A stretch of DNA of 64,000 bases. Source: Tubiluchus corallicola. Lineage: Eukaryota; Priapulida; Priapulimorpha; Priapulimorphida; Tubiluchidae. The notes under the pieces are model-generated. The model saw only the letters and a list, made by a program, of their open reading frames with translations. It was not told the origin of the DNA and ran no database searches. The DNA lies in contig JAQGDQ010000057.1 of NCBI GenBank assembly GCA_030141605.1, positions 310,001-374,000 on the forward strand, in the 5' to 3' direction. Position numbers and translations under genes: made by a program. Within the stretch, counting starts at the first letter, position 1. Every line of letters starts with the position of its first letter. Positions 14,101-25,749 of the stretch are shown here, piece after piece.

Positions 14101-17100
14101 AATGTTTACTGGGCTTTCTCAGAAAGATAACTGCTATGTCCAGGTTCATTAACTTTTTAGTAATTCGTTATTTTTTCTAATTTAGTTTTCAATACAGCTT
14201 CTTAATGAATTTTGTATCCTTTATTTTAATGTCATTGTATACTTGCTTACACTTTACGTATAGTTTTATCTGCAATTTTTTATCATTGTATGGTTTTTAT
14301 TATTGTATCTCTACCTCACAGCTGACGAAGTCTCTTAAGGATGAAAGCTTCTGGAAAAATAAAATGAGATATAAAGACTTTATCTTCTTTATGATTATGA
14401 CTATGGCAAGTCTCAGAAGAACACTATCTTATTTTCAAGCTAGCGAACAATGATATCATTGGCCAACTGAAGAAAAGCAGAATTTTTTTAAAAGAATTAG
14501 TTATCTAGTTAGCTTGTGATATTTTTGACTAAAACTAGATAAGTTATAAGCAAGACTGTAAAATGTGTGGTTATTTCAACATTATTAATTGTACGTTAGA
14601 AAACACTGAACACTGAGCCTTGTCTTCTCTTTTAAGAAGGTCCTGTTAGTGACTGCTAGACCTGACCAAGATGCGAAAATAAAAAACCAACAGAAGCAGG
14701 GAAAAGTAAATCAAGGCTCTGATATCAACTGCAAAATAAGCACATTTTAGCTTCATACACATCGAAAAAAAATTCGAAAATCTGAAAAAGCACCCTTACA
14801 CAATTAACGAATAGCGTACCCTAGCGTCTGAATGCGACAGCTCATTATGCAACTTATGAAGTTCAATCGTAGACCATGACCATTCTCTGCAGCCAAAATA
14901 TGCTAGCACGCTAGCCATCGAGTGAATGCTATTCATAGTCCTAACGAATCTGTAATATTCAAGTTTTCTCGGTTACAATAATTAGAAGAATCGAAGCCCT
15001 TCGCAGCTGGAAACAAAACAACAAATACAGATATCATGTTAAAAATACCGAAAGCTAAAAATTAAGGCTAAAGTTTACAATTATCCACACACACAAAAAT
15101 TAGTTCGTGAATCGAATTTAGGTTAAGGTTAGGGTTAGGATTTGGGTAAATTAGGTTAGGAAAGGGTTAGGGTTAGGGTGAGTTAGGCAAGGGTATTTAA
15201 ATTGAGTGGGAAATTGTAAACTTCTTCCAAAAATGACTGGAGGAATTATGTCTCTGCCTACAGTTCTAACTATATTTGCAGGTTAAGTTTTCAGGCAAGA
15301 ATTTGAAAGTTATTCTGACTAGTTAAAGGGACCAACATCCAGAAGATAAAAATATTTGCTATGTTTGCCATACCAAAAACATTTTCGTTAGCTAAAGACC
15401 GAGTTTCTAACATCTTACTTCGTTTTCTTGCCTTGCATTCGTCCAATGTAGTCAAACAAGTGAGCTGGTAAGGTGTGGTAGAGCAAGGTCAAAAACTTGT
15501 AGAGCCATCTATAAATTATGTAATAATTGAAACACATTTGCCTCTTGTAAACAATGAAATTAAAAAGTTATTAAGTTAGTGCCATATAAGAAATTCAGTA
15601 TTCTGTCGAAATACACTACTATAAAAATACTAATCCTAGCGCATAATGTTAATGATACAGAAAGTTATAAAATATAAAGCATGTAGTGACAACCATAAGC
15701 ATGTAATTACGCCCTGGCCATCATATGAATACTTCATCTTCTTTTTAAAACGTTGACGAGCTAATTCTAGTTTGTCTAAATATGTATAGACACACACTTG
15801 CAATTTACGGTAACGGTAAATCTAATTCGTCATGTAATGGGCGGGTTGCCATATGAATCATGTATTGTATCTGGAGTCATGAATAGGTCACTGATGGATG
15901 CCAAAGTTGCAGGCACCGTAGTTGTGGGGACTATGACTGTGGCCACAGTGGTTGTGGGCAATGAGGTTGTGGGCAGAATGGTTGTGGCACCGTAATTGCG
16001 GGTACTGAGATGGTTGGCACCATGCTTCTGGTACCATAATTGCAGTTACTGCGATTGTGGACAGCATGGTTTTGGTGCCGTAATTGTAGGTACTGAGATT
16101 GTAGGCAGCATGGTTCGTAAATGTGGGTACTGAGATTGTAGGCAGCACGGTTGATCTTGATTCCCCCAATCTGATAAATCCTACATACGCTGATGTTGTG
16201 CAATAAAGCAATGGTCTCCTAATCGGGTCCTTGTATGGATGATGGCGAAGATATTCCGAGCTTATATCACCTGGAAGGAAAACATTAATTCGTAGAACAA
16301 TAAACAATAAGAGAACAGCACTTGAAAATGAATGAGCCAACAAATCATTGATATTGCAGTGTATAAGAAACATTGGACAACTGCGTGTGCATGTGCACGT
16401 ACATACAAAGCAGTCGGACAGCAGATGTCATTTATGGAAGAAATATGCGGGTAATTTAAAACTTATCTAGTTTAAGGAAGGCATCCGTAATATTCTGTTA
16501 ATAGTCTAGGTTCAAATCCTGAAAAAGTGCTTCCATAAATTTCAAGGGACATTTTTTTCTAAAAGTGGGCAACATAGACAATCATTTTACTTTGACTATG
16601 TTGAATCCGAAAAAGCTATTGCCAGCTCGAAAAATTAGCGGAAACGGGTTAAAAACGCAAAAAAAAACAAAATGACCAGCTATTTTTTGCACAACCAACG
16701 TAAATTAAAACAAATTTCCAGAAAATTAACATTAAAAAGCCATTATGACAGCCATTCCAAGGTAGTTGGACCTGTGGAACCCATTCTCGGTCATTTCAAA
16801 AATGATGACCGTTCAAAATGTTCGCCACTAGACTAGAAGGAAATCATGAAAAGGTGCTTCTATAAAGTTCTAGCAGCTTTTTTTATAAAAGTAGGCAACA
16901 TAGCCAGTCTTATCAATGTGACCATGCTGAATCCGAAAAAAGCTGTTACCGGCTTGAAAAATTAACGGAAAATGATCAAAAACGCACAAAAAACAAAATT
17001 GTTCCAAATTTTTGCGCATATAAATCAACACAAATTTCTCAGAAAATTTATATTACGAAGTGGTGATGGCATCTATTCCAGGGCCTTTGCAAACCATTTT

Positions 17101-20100
17101 TGTTGCTTTTGTTAGAAAAATGATCGTGATTTTCGAAATGGCCGCCACACAAAAAGAAATTATGCCGATCAATTATATTACCTGTTTCACCTACAGATTT
17201 TTAATAAAAACAAAAAGCAAGTCTTTTTTATTAATTCGACCATTAGCCTAGACTAAATACTCTTATTAAGAAATAAGCAAAAAAAGAATATGGCCGCCGG
17301 ATCCCCAATGTATATTGCGAAAAATTGCTCATTTCACCTGAAAGTTACGAAATTTAGCACCTGTCATTGTGATTAATTTTGGATAAAAAAACTCTCCAAT
17401 ATGGGCACCATTTTAAAGATGACCAAGAAGATGGCTCGCTAGCATATAAAGATTATATATTAACCATTAGAACAGATAAGATGATGATCTTGCTATTTAA
17501 ATATAAGCTTTAATGGTCAAGTAATCCAAAACTAAGGCTTAAAAACGTCTATGTGCTCTAAGCTCTATACGGCTTTAAGAAACTAGCAAAAGCCTTCCAT
17601 CTTCCAGGCCATTTTGAAATGGCTGCAATATTTGATGATTTTCACTTTGGTGGGGTTTAACTTTGTGCAAAGTGTCGTAACTTTTAGGTGAAGTGAGCGA
17701 GTTTTTTCGCCATTCTGCAAGAGACTATTAATTTGGGATCCAGGTCAATTTCGAGGTAGCTGCCAAGATGGGTGAGGGAGCTAGAGTAACTGCCAAGATG
17801 GGTGAGGCAGCTAGACTAACTGCCAAGATGGGTGAGGCAGCTAGAGTAGCTGCCAAGATGGGTGAGGCAGCTAGAGTAACTGCCAAGATGGGTGAGGCAG
17901 CTAGAGTAACTGCCAAGATGGGTGAGGCAGCCAGAGTAACTGCCAAGATGGGTGAGGCAGCTAGAGTAATACTTGAATATATTGCATGTTCTAAGGCAGA
18001 TAAGATGATAATTTTAATGTCTAGATAGAGGGCTTTAAAAGTAAAAGTGTCCATAGATTCGTGTCCAATGAGGCAGCCACTTTCAAGATGGCTTTAGAAC
18101 AAGATTTCTATCGCTAGCATCAGAAAAAGTCGACATCACAGTTGTCAGAGCAAATAAGATGACGATTTTGGTTATGTAAATGGAATTTTCAAGGTCAAGG
18201 AATCCACATCTGGTGCCAGGGCAGTGATTAATGCCTGGACCAGCATTACCTGCCTGAGATACCACTGCTCTGTGTTACCCAACAGTGTGGTATATGTTTG
18301 AGAAATTGACACCAAAAAACCTTTCCTTCCTAGTGAACAAGCCTTTGCGTGCTTTGCAAACTGACGTCAATGTTCTAGCTTTGTCATATAGGAGTACAAC
18401 AAAGCACTCCAGCACAGGCATGAGTTCAGTCAATAGTTCTGTTCTAGTAGTGTTTCTTAAAGATACAAATGCTTCTGCTATGTGGCGAAGCCCTCTTTTT
18501 TTCTCTTCTGTAAAAACTGAAACCTCGTCGCAAACAGTATTGGCATGGCATTAACATTTTTTCTACGGTGTAAGATACGGTGTTTATAAGCTAGCAGCAG
18601 CTACCTTTTCGACCATTTTGAAAATGTTAGTCATATTGCTACTACCCTAAATCCTTGACCTTTAAAGTCAACATATAGATACTACTATCATCGTCCTATT
18701 TACCTTAGACCGGCCAATATAGCTAATATATTACATAAACGGCTACAAGTATTTTGGCAGCCGTCTTGAAATGTCCTATTGTCTTCTTAATGTTAATTTT
18801 CTGAAAATAAAAATGGCGGCCATTTTTTGCGGTTTTTAATCCTTTTTCGCTAATTTTTCTAGCTGGCAATAGTGTTTCTCGGATTCAGCACAGTCAAATT
18901 GATAAGACTGGCTATGTTATCCACTTTAGAAAAAAACTGGTTCTAGGGTTCCACTTTTCTGAAAATGGGACTAGGCTATAATCATTGTTTAATTATTTAA
19001 TCAGTAATCTTTGATAGAAGAATACAAGCTTACGTATGCGTCCCCATGTTAACCGTTTTATATCGCTGCTAGAGCTGTTGTAGATTGGTATCTCTCCTCC
19101 CTTGTTTGTAGCTGCTTTCCAACCACCTACTATGAGGGCATTAGACACGATATCAACGGGAATAAGATCACAGAGTTTATCGTTATCAAGGCTAATGGCA
19201 CGAATGTATCCTTTACCCATCTGCAAGAAGGAATAGTAACTATATTGCTGCAACATTAAGTTGCCACCACCACTACTACAAAAACCATCTCCACACCAAC
19301 ATCAAGAACAGCAATAGCAACAACAATATTGTTGTTCTTACCACCATTATTACGCCATGAATATGAGCATAGGTATCGGACCATCCTCTTATTGGATCCT
19401 CCCTCCACATGGCGCTGACTAGTGTTGGCCGCACTATTACTAATGGCAGATCTTTGGCTTTATCAGCTAACAGACATTCGGCCATTAGTTTTGTGTAAAC
19501 GTACGTATTAGGCATGTCACCTAGCAGCTGTGGTGTCATCTCTTCCAGGATTTCGTCATCTACGCTCCTGTATCGGAAAATCAAAAATCTTTTCTTAAAA
19601 AGTCAGAAAAACATGAAACACCTAAACACTAAATCACTTAATGTTTTCAAGTGTCATAACGACACAGTTATCTCTGTGTATGTGAGAACAGGAGTAATTT
19701 GGAGTCACGATTGTGACAGAATACACCTAGGCCAGATCAGAAGTCAGGTCGTAATAATTGAAACATAAAGCGAAAATGTGCCACTTCGTAAGGCACATTC
19801 TGCTATATGTAACCACCCAATTTCACATCAAAATTTCTGCTAGTGGACGGCATAGTCAACGAAGCACTTTAATTAAAAAACAACTCGAAATTTAGAAACG
19901 AGAGGATTTTCGCAAATTTTTAACTCACCCCTAAACCATCTGGTTTAACTACTTCTAGTGTCTGAGTGAAAAGGAAAACTCTGCTTAGAAACTGGGTAGG
20001 CAATAAGATTTTAAGTTTGCATCTACCCATTTTCCTCCATCTTATTGGAAGTGAAAACGGATGTTCGTGATTTCAAAATTGTTCTGTAATTTGCATGGAA

Positions 20101-21721
20101 AACATCTGTTACATGTGATTCTTCCAGTTGCTAAAGTAAATCACAATAAATGCTCTTATAGCATGCCTAACTACAAATGCAGTATTAGCCCAACAAAGTT
20201 AACTGACTCAATGGACAATCAGAATTGCTTAATGATCTAACTGGAAAATTGTATCCAAGCTTACCTGTACAGTTGTTTGTTTATTGAAGTCTTACGGCAA
20301 TGTGTTTTCATGAGAAATGAAATAATTTTAAATGAAAAACACATCACTTTACCGCCACCACTCCCACCCTCACCCATAAAAAGTTAGTGCCATTGTGGTT
20401 TCATGGCATCGTTTATTACTTCATTATAATATAATACGTACTCTACAATATCAATTATTCTTCTGTAATCCGTGCCAAATTCATAGAACTTCTCCATCAG
20501 TTTTGGAACGTCAGTTCTGACAAATCCTGTCGAACAATGGACGACTGCCTGCAATGATGTTTCATTTTTGCGTTATTTTTAAGTTCTTACTTGGCCAGGA
20601 TACTAATGATTAGCTTTCCGTTTGTATTTATTGACTTGTTTCTGATATCTACAACAAGAAACAGCAGCAGTATTTTTCTAGATAGACTTGAAAAACATTG
20701 TTACCTTCATGTATGTTGAATTTATATGAATTGTTATACCGCAGTCTAAACTCGATTCGGCATGTTATCTCGTATCAAAATATCGTGCCATATTATTACT
20801 ATTTTTCGCTTTTACTTTGAGTTCTTCTTTATTTTAAAAGCGAATGTGGGACAACCATTAAAAATTAGTCGTTAGGATTGCATACACAGACTCTCACGTA
20901 ATGTTAAGTCATTTTTGTTCAGACGAGGAACTGCTCGAGGAATTTTGCCGCACGTCCTCACTGTGAACGCGCCTTGCTGTTCTACTTTCTACTGCAGTAA
21001 TCTCTAGCTATCGTATAAACACGGCAATCTAGCAACATTCGTGCTTCGTACAATATTGCTATTCGAAAGTTTTTTAACTATGAATGCGGCACCCATGTCT
21101 GTAACTTGTGCACATAATCATATTGATTATTTTAAAGAGCGCGTTCAAATTAGAGAGTTCTGTCGCAAATTATTGAAAAGTCAGCGAGATTTGCTGATAA
21201 TGTCAACTTGCGCAACAACTTGCAAAGCCGTTCACACTTGCAGGTTTACTCTCAGAGAGAACATGCGCGAGAACTTCTGAGAGAAAACTATTTAGTCTGA
21301 GCCGTAAGGTCTGACTGCGTAAAAGGTGTTTTAACCTAAGAAATAGAATTTTAAATAGCAGTAATATGTTCTTATCTAGCGCAAGTTATGCAGATATTCG
21401 ATATAAGTCATTGTGCTTCCAATGTTGAAATTAATAACCTCTTCGTTTTTTACCTAACTCACCTACGTTCCTCTTCTACAGTTTCTTATCATGTGTATAT
21501 AGTTTTACATTCTGCATCTCTTATTTGTTTTATATAGTACTTTTGCGTATTGACTTAAACATAAAATAAAAAATAAAGTCGATTATTTTACCTGTAACTG
21601 GGTGCAATGTTTACATAAGTTGATCATATCTCTAACAGCAAATACGTTAGTATTCATTGCAACCCTGCAAAAACAGAATGTTGTTTTCTAAGCTTTACAA
21701 CAATCTAGGCAATAGCTAATA

Positions 21722-21754
<33 letters not shown>

Positions 21755-21755
21755 C

Positions 21756-21792
<37 letters not shown>

Positions 21793-21802
21793 AATAATGA
21801 TG

Positions 21803-21874
<72 letters not shown>

Positions 21875-24164
21875 TATAGTAATAGTAATATGCGTTGGCG
21901 ATATAATGCTGCTTGTGCAGTAATTACTAGGGGTGAGCATCGAACGTTCGGATTCGTTTAAAACGTTAAGCACGACGTTTAAAACGTTATGCAATCAGCA
22001 CAATTTAGCAGCGATTTATGTGCACAATTTTAAACTAAGCATTAGTGATTTTATTGCCGAATAAAATCAAGTAATATGCATGATCTTTGTGAGACCGCTT
22101 TCACATTTATTATTGGGAAATGTTAACAACTGAACTTGAATTCGATTCGGAATCAAAATCCCGAAATTCGGTTTGATCCGAGTTCGAACACCAAGAATTC
22201 GATTCGATTTGAATTCGCTTTTTGGCATAGAATTCCGATAAATTACACACATTGTTTGAAACTACGGTAGTAAAGGTGTTCCTGCCACGTTCTGATGTGA
22301 CTACAACTTTTCTCAACGAATGTACAAAATCACTTTCAATTTTCACTTTTATGGACAAAATCCTAAAGAAATTAACTCAATGAAGAAATAAAGAACCTTA
22401 GCCTACAGTTCTCTAGTCTAGAACATCTTGTGTTTATCGAGTGAGTTTTTTAATGAAAGAAGGCGCCAATGGCGTACCACCTGCCAATCATGACGTGTAC
22501 ATACCTAAGTGGCTCGTTGAAATTGATAGACGCTGCTACGTGTATCACCACATTGACGTCATTTGTAAGTAAGTTGTAATCATCATCGTTTAATCCAAGT
22601 CTGGCCTCTGTAATGTTTCCCAAAACCAAATGGAGCTTGTCCATGAACGTCGGACATTCTGCCTTTACCGTGTCGAATAACTGAAAATTTATCAATGTTA
22701 AATTAGTTGAGCGTTACGGCAAAGTTACTAAAACGATCAAACAGTAGAAGCGCGTCAGCCAGGTTCGGATGTGCTTGCATTTTCCCGACCTCAACGACAT
22801 TATGATATAGACGCCAAGGTCAAATTTTAACCAACTCTAATAATCACTGTGAACATTTCTTATACACAAATGACGTTAAATTTCAGCCCTTTATTTATTT
22901 ACTTATTTATTTATTTATTCATTTATTTATCTATCTATTTATTTATGTGTCTAATGATGAATTATTTTGCCTTATTCTATTGCAAGATACGCGGGTAAAA
23001 AATTGTCAAAATCAACACCAACTTCTATATGAATAATTTGATAGCGCTAAAGCTAAATCTTTTGGATACCCCTCACTTCTAAAGACTTGAGATTTAGCAG
23101 TAATGTTATGCATGGAATCATCTATACATTCTACAGGGTTTGCTGGCTTCTTTTTTCCAGTACAACATCCGGTTTCTTGTTTTACCTGATTATCTAACAA
23201 TGCTTGCAGTCGCTCATCCGGTGTCCTGTTCTTCTTTGCTCTTAGTAATAGATAGATCTTGTGTATCCCAGGGCATTTTCTTAATAACTTCTCAACTACA
23301 GTCTTGCCTGAAATTGTACAATTCCTCGTGTTAGATCCACTTCCGCGGGTCAATTTTAATTCGAATCAGGGCGTACAAAAAGCTAATGCTATCGTTTTTC
23401 TCCATTTGCTTTTTAGACATCCTGATTCAGATTACTAACTGACATAAGACAAACTCTCGCTTACCATGCAGTTACCTTTTAACATAGAAAAACATGTGCT
23501 TATTCTGATTTTCAAGTGTGAGAGTTAGCTAAAACTAGAACTTTGTTTCATCTAAGACTTTCTGAGACTATATGTTTGAGGTTATATTTAGGGCTAAGTG
23601 AATATCTTTAAAAGAGCTTATAAATATCTAGTTCTTCAATCCAAAACTGAACCGCAAAGACGAATGCTACGATTGGTTATAACCAGATTAATAATTGGAT
23701 ATTATGGCCCTAACAGAATGCACTCATTGCACTCAATTTGCTAATAACAACTTCTTCGTGTGACTTGGACATTCTTTGAACACGCGATTTTTTGACGAGA
23801 AGTCATAGCTTATATCGAATTTGTGTTATGATGGCTTCATAAAAAATGCTGGCGGCAAATGGATGACCGTAAGTGTAGCTCACATACGATTGCTAGTGAA
23901 CAACAAAAATTGGATGACCACGACATATGCACGATTCTTTTAGACAACATATTGAAAATAAGAATATCTAGATCTAATATCAAACTTTACAATTGTACAA
24001 GTTTTTAAGAATATTTGAGTATACTTACCAATATAACCTGAAAAACCAGTCACAAAAACTGACTTTCCGGAGTAAAATTCTGGTACTGAAATCATCACTG
24101 TGAATGGTCTGAATAGTTGTCTGCAACTGTTCTGATGTCTGCTGCTGCAACAAATTGTGGGCAT
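11167..24164 (-). CDS. Fatty acyl-CoA reductase, alcohol-forming (FAR1-like), 12 exons
   Basis: NADPH-dependent reduction of fatty acyl-CoA to fatty alcohol, the entry to ether-lipid and wax synthesis; family members sit on peroxisomes or ER. Exons (minus): 24164-24029, 23307-23186, 22680-22505, 21664-21592, 20548-20442, 19567-19342, 19220-19034, 16270-16189, 15508-15419, 14949-14820, 11623-11496, 11347-11167. All junctions are GT-AG, phases match, and there is no internal stop. From the first ATG the product is 545 aa. The second Met (24095) gives 522 aa and opens MISVPEFYSGK, matching FAR1 starts, so it is the better start. In 522-aa numbering: NADP motif TGFSGYIG at 16-23, the STAY-equivalent reads STGF at 152-155, and the catalytic YVYTK is at 204-208. 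The C-terminal FAR domain follows (WSWSTIELHKLHNELS; later WESYIAE), then a hydrophobic segment near the end. Close to FAR1 length (515). Large introns hold several mobile elements. Confidence 0.94.
11935..12050 (+). repeat. Short dispersed repeat, copy 1
   Basis: Resembles 21465-21580 in direct orientation: CTAC/GTACAGTTT-T start, 'tgtat-tagtttta', 'tctgcatc', 'atatagtacttt', then a shared 'aaaataaaa' end. Both copies are in or at FAR introns. Family unknown. Confidence 0.55.
12300..12535 (-). repeat. Terminal copy (PLTR) of the Penelope-like element, left
   Basis: Reverse complement of 14150-14400 over about 240 bp with modest divergence. On the minus strand it contains CTGACGA (12389-12383) and GAAA (12368-12365), the invariant parts of a hammerhead ribozyme core. 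The 14 bases between can form a short helix II with a GTGA loop, apart from a G-A opposition. Confidence 0.75.
14150..14400 (+). repeat. Terminal copy (PLTR) of the Penelope-like element, right
   Basis: Plus-orientation partner of 12300-12535. CTGACGA at 14322-14328 and GAAA at 14343-14346. A C-G pair of helix II in the left copy is replaced by U-G here, so pairing is weaker but not lost. Confidence 0.75.
15118..15190 (+). repeat. Interstitial telomere-like TTAGGG tract
   Basis: About 70 bp of degenerate GGTTAGGGTTAGG units with single-base interruptions, inside the FAR intron between exons 15419-15508 and 14820-14949. The unit is the metazoan telomere hexamer. Confidence 0.8.
15890..16165 (-). 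repeat. Degenerate minisatellite next to a FAR splice donor
   Basis: Imperfect units built from GTAATTG-GGTACTGAGATTGT and GGCA-CATGGTT blocks. The array ends about 25 bp inside the intron from the donor of the 16270-16189 exon. It stays open on the minus strand, which fuses with the exon frame to give a spurious long ORF. Confidence 0.8.
17761..17970 (+). repeat. 30-bp tandem repeat, seven copies
   Basis: Period is exactly 30 bp, beginning TGCCAAGATGGGTGAGGCAG. Copies are nearly identical. As 30 is a multiple of 3, both strands keep an open frame (10-residue repeats such as AKMGEAARVT), which explains two overlapping ORFs. Located in the centre of the foldback repeat. Confidence 0.95.
18190..18545 (-). 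pseudogene. Decayed fragment of an unassigned, probably element-borne ORF
   Basis: The minus strand reads an open stretch of about 90 codons with protein-like composition, including LTELMPVLECFVVLLYDKA and RKGLFTRKERFFG. It ends in a stop near 18273, and downstream in the same region 'AVVSQAGNAGPGINHCP' follows. The pattern 'LE-FVVLLYD' followed by a hinge and 'VYQAG-'-like end resembles an ORF fragment that recurs in invertebrate and fish repeat-rich contigs. That resemblance is from memory and needs a search. Its place inside the foldback repeat supports element origin. Confidence 0.45.
21180..21290 (+). repeat. Single-copy relative of the 41-bp array
   Basis: Contains one 'caacttgc-aagccgttcacac' unit followed by 'tttactctcagagagaa', the same unit and same right flank that close the large array at 26345. 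A solitary or ancestral copy of that element. Confidence 0.6.
21465..21580 (+). repeat. Short dispersed repeat, copy 2
   Basis: Direct counterpart of 11935-12050, ending about 10 bp before the FAR exon at 21592-21664. Confidence 0.5.
21719..21878 (+). repeat. (ATG)n/(AAT)n trinucleotide array
   Basis: About 65 bp of ATG units followed by about 90 bp of AAT units, in the FAR intron next to exon 21592-21664. It produces poly-Met/Ile and poly-His/Tyr ORFs on the two strands. Confidence 0.97.
21925..22260 (+). mobile_element. Possible hAT-like non-autonomous element
   Basis: Begins CTAGGGGTGAGCATCGAACG, resembling the TAGGGGTG-GCATCGAA ends of hAT-derived repeats, and contains GAATTCGATTCG-type palindromic blocks at 22138-22215. 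A matching inverted end was not found, so the right border is uncertain. Confidence 0.35.
22880..22950 (+). repeat. (TTTA)n microsatellite
   Basis: Interrupted TTTA units in a FAR intron. Confidence 0.85.
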
Positions 24165-25630
24165 AGATTACCATCGTTCTGTTTTAGGACAAATCAACAC
24201 CGGTTATTACAAATCACGCATGCTTGTTTACTAATAATTGAGTTTAACCTTTCATGTCGTGTTACTCGTCCCATTTCACAGGGTTATTTTTAAACCTGCA
24301 AATAATTAAATACTCACACATTCTCTCTACTCCAGAAATCTTTGTATTCTTTCACTATTAAAATAATATCTTAGCACAGATTTAACTTACAATTTATTTA
24401 TTTTCTGTCTTGTTAATTGTCATTAATTATCTCATACAACCTGAGTATGTAGCGCTAACCGATCATAACAAAAACAAAAGAAACTATATTTTCAGGGTCT
24501 ATGCTCCCTTCACGTTAACAAGAGAGTTACGGTGGTCACTGGTTTCCAAGTTTGCACGCTTTTAAGTTGTACTGGTCACGACGTACCTGCGTGTGACAAT
24601 CATTTGTCTACCTGGAGCTTCCGTGTCTTCAAATCGTGAACAACTGTGTTTACTTATTAACATATTTATCTCAAGTAAACACATTCAGTTTTATGCTACC
24701 TCAGGGGTAATATTTTGCATGAATCAATATGCAGTTTGAGATTGTTTAAAACTGACGCTTACGATATGTTCAGCACTGGCACTTCTTTTACTAATAACAG
24801 CGTTGAAACCAGTCCATGACCCATACGCTACTCATAACAATACAGAACTAATCAAATTCATTAGTACTGTAGTTAAAATATATCAATTTTTGCATTAAAG
24901 TGCAACGGCTGATAAACGTTTAATTCTAAAAGATTTTTAAAAGTAATGTTTACACTTGTAATTAATTTGATAATCACCATAAGTGTAATTTCAAGCGAAA
25001 AATGCATTAAAAGGTTTTGCTCTGAAAAACATTACACACAAAATTTATATTATCCCATAAAACTTCAATTATTTTCCTAGTATTCTTTCTGAATTTATAG
25101 CAGGTAGTTAAACAGGTATCACAAATAGAAAGTGATTATTAATAAGAACCTTTCATTTTTCACTCAACGTAGCAAACTAACAGTATTTTTCTAAACGAAA
25201 CTCACCAAAATCGAGGTACACCTGCAAAGTCCAAAGCAACCACCCCTTCGTATGATTGCCAAAGTTTTTTGTAGAAGCTGGATAAAAACAATATCAACTA
25301 TAACAGCAATTTTTAGAATTATTCGCAGCACGGCCAGCACCTCAACTTCAACGTAGCTTATCTCAGTTAAGAAATGGCGTGCAGCGATGAACTTGGAATC
25401 AAAATGATTCTCATGAAATGGAGATTGAGCATATGTGAACGATAAAGCATAAAGACCAACTTATGGACGTTTTTTCTATATAAGTTCATATTTACAAAAT
25501 GTTTTTATGCTTTTTCTTATGATACGTTTCACTTTTACAAGCCCGAGATAAAGGTCAGCTGATTTGAGCAACGTCACTTATGGCCTATTGACTATTTAAG
25601 GCATTACAAAAAATAAAAGAATTTTTATCC
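24165..25630. other. Upstream region of the FAR gene
   Basis: No supportable coding exon. The 5' UTR and promoter of the minus-strand FAR gene should start here; an in-frame TAA lies nine bases before the ATG at 24164. A minus-strand GTGAGT near 25200 could be the donor of a non-coding first exon, but this is weak. Confidence 0.4.
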
Positions 25631-25632
25631 CA

Positions 25633-25692
25633 GTGTGTGTGTGTGTGTGTGTGCGCGCGCGCGCGTGCGTGCGTGTGTGCGTGTGTGTGTCT
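25633..25692 (+). repeat. (GT)n/(GC)n dinucleotide array
   Basis: Alternating purine-pyrimidine run with a GC centre. It immediately precedes the 41-bp minisatellite. Confidence 0.95.
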
Positions 25693-25749
25693 ATTAAAAG
25701 TAGAATAGAAAATTCAAAAAATGGGGTGATTAGGCAGAACGTCAGAGAC

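Larger units (their letters stand above)
12300..14405 (-). mobile_element. Penelope-like retroelement remnant with inverted terminal copies
   Basis: Two roughly 240-bp copies of one sequence lie in opposite orientation at 12300-12535 and 14150-14400. Between them the minus strand carries decayed Penelope-type reverse transcriptase. The motif SILFSLDVS occurs near 13660-13700, then MGNRLAPPFAMIFLHNLE near 13450-13510, then the catalytic RYVDDIF (YVDD codons at 13397-13408), followed by an 'SLIKFTVEAN' block near 13310-13340. Stops and frame changes break it. The order and motifs fit the Penelope family rather than LINEs. No GIY-YIG endonuclease was recognised. It lies within the FAR intron between exons 14949-14820 and 11623-11496. 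Confidence 0.82.
16520..18975. mobile_element. Composite foldback-type repeat in a FAR intron
   Basis: The left arm contains two tandem diverged copies (about 16525-16850 and 16855-17180) of a module with landmarks 'gcaacatag', 'ctgaatccgaaaaa' and 'gaaaaatta-cgg-aa'. The same module appears in reverse complement at about 18780-18965. Inner blocks (near 17330-17390 versus 17640-17720) are also inverted. A 'cagataagatgatgat' block repeats near 17470, 17995 and 18150. The centre holds a 30-bp tandem array and a decayed ORF. No target duplication was identified. Confidence 0.6.

Noticed and set aside
15888-16373. 161-residue minus-strand frame
   Set aside because: Only the 16189-16270 part is a FAR exon; the remainder is a minisatellite fused by chance.
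17728-18054. Paired ORFs with 10-residue protein repeats
   Set aside because: A 30-bp tandem repeat keeps both strands open; no start context or homologue is evident.
21716-21994. Poly-Tyr/His and poly-Met/Ile frames
   Set aside because: Translation of the ATG/AAT microsatellite on both strands.
23012-23353. 113-residue minus-strand frame taken as a gene
   Set aside because: Only 23186-23307 is a FAR exon; the ends are read into introns.
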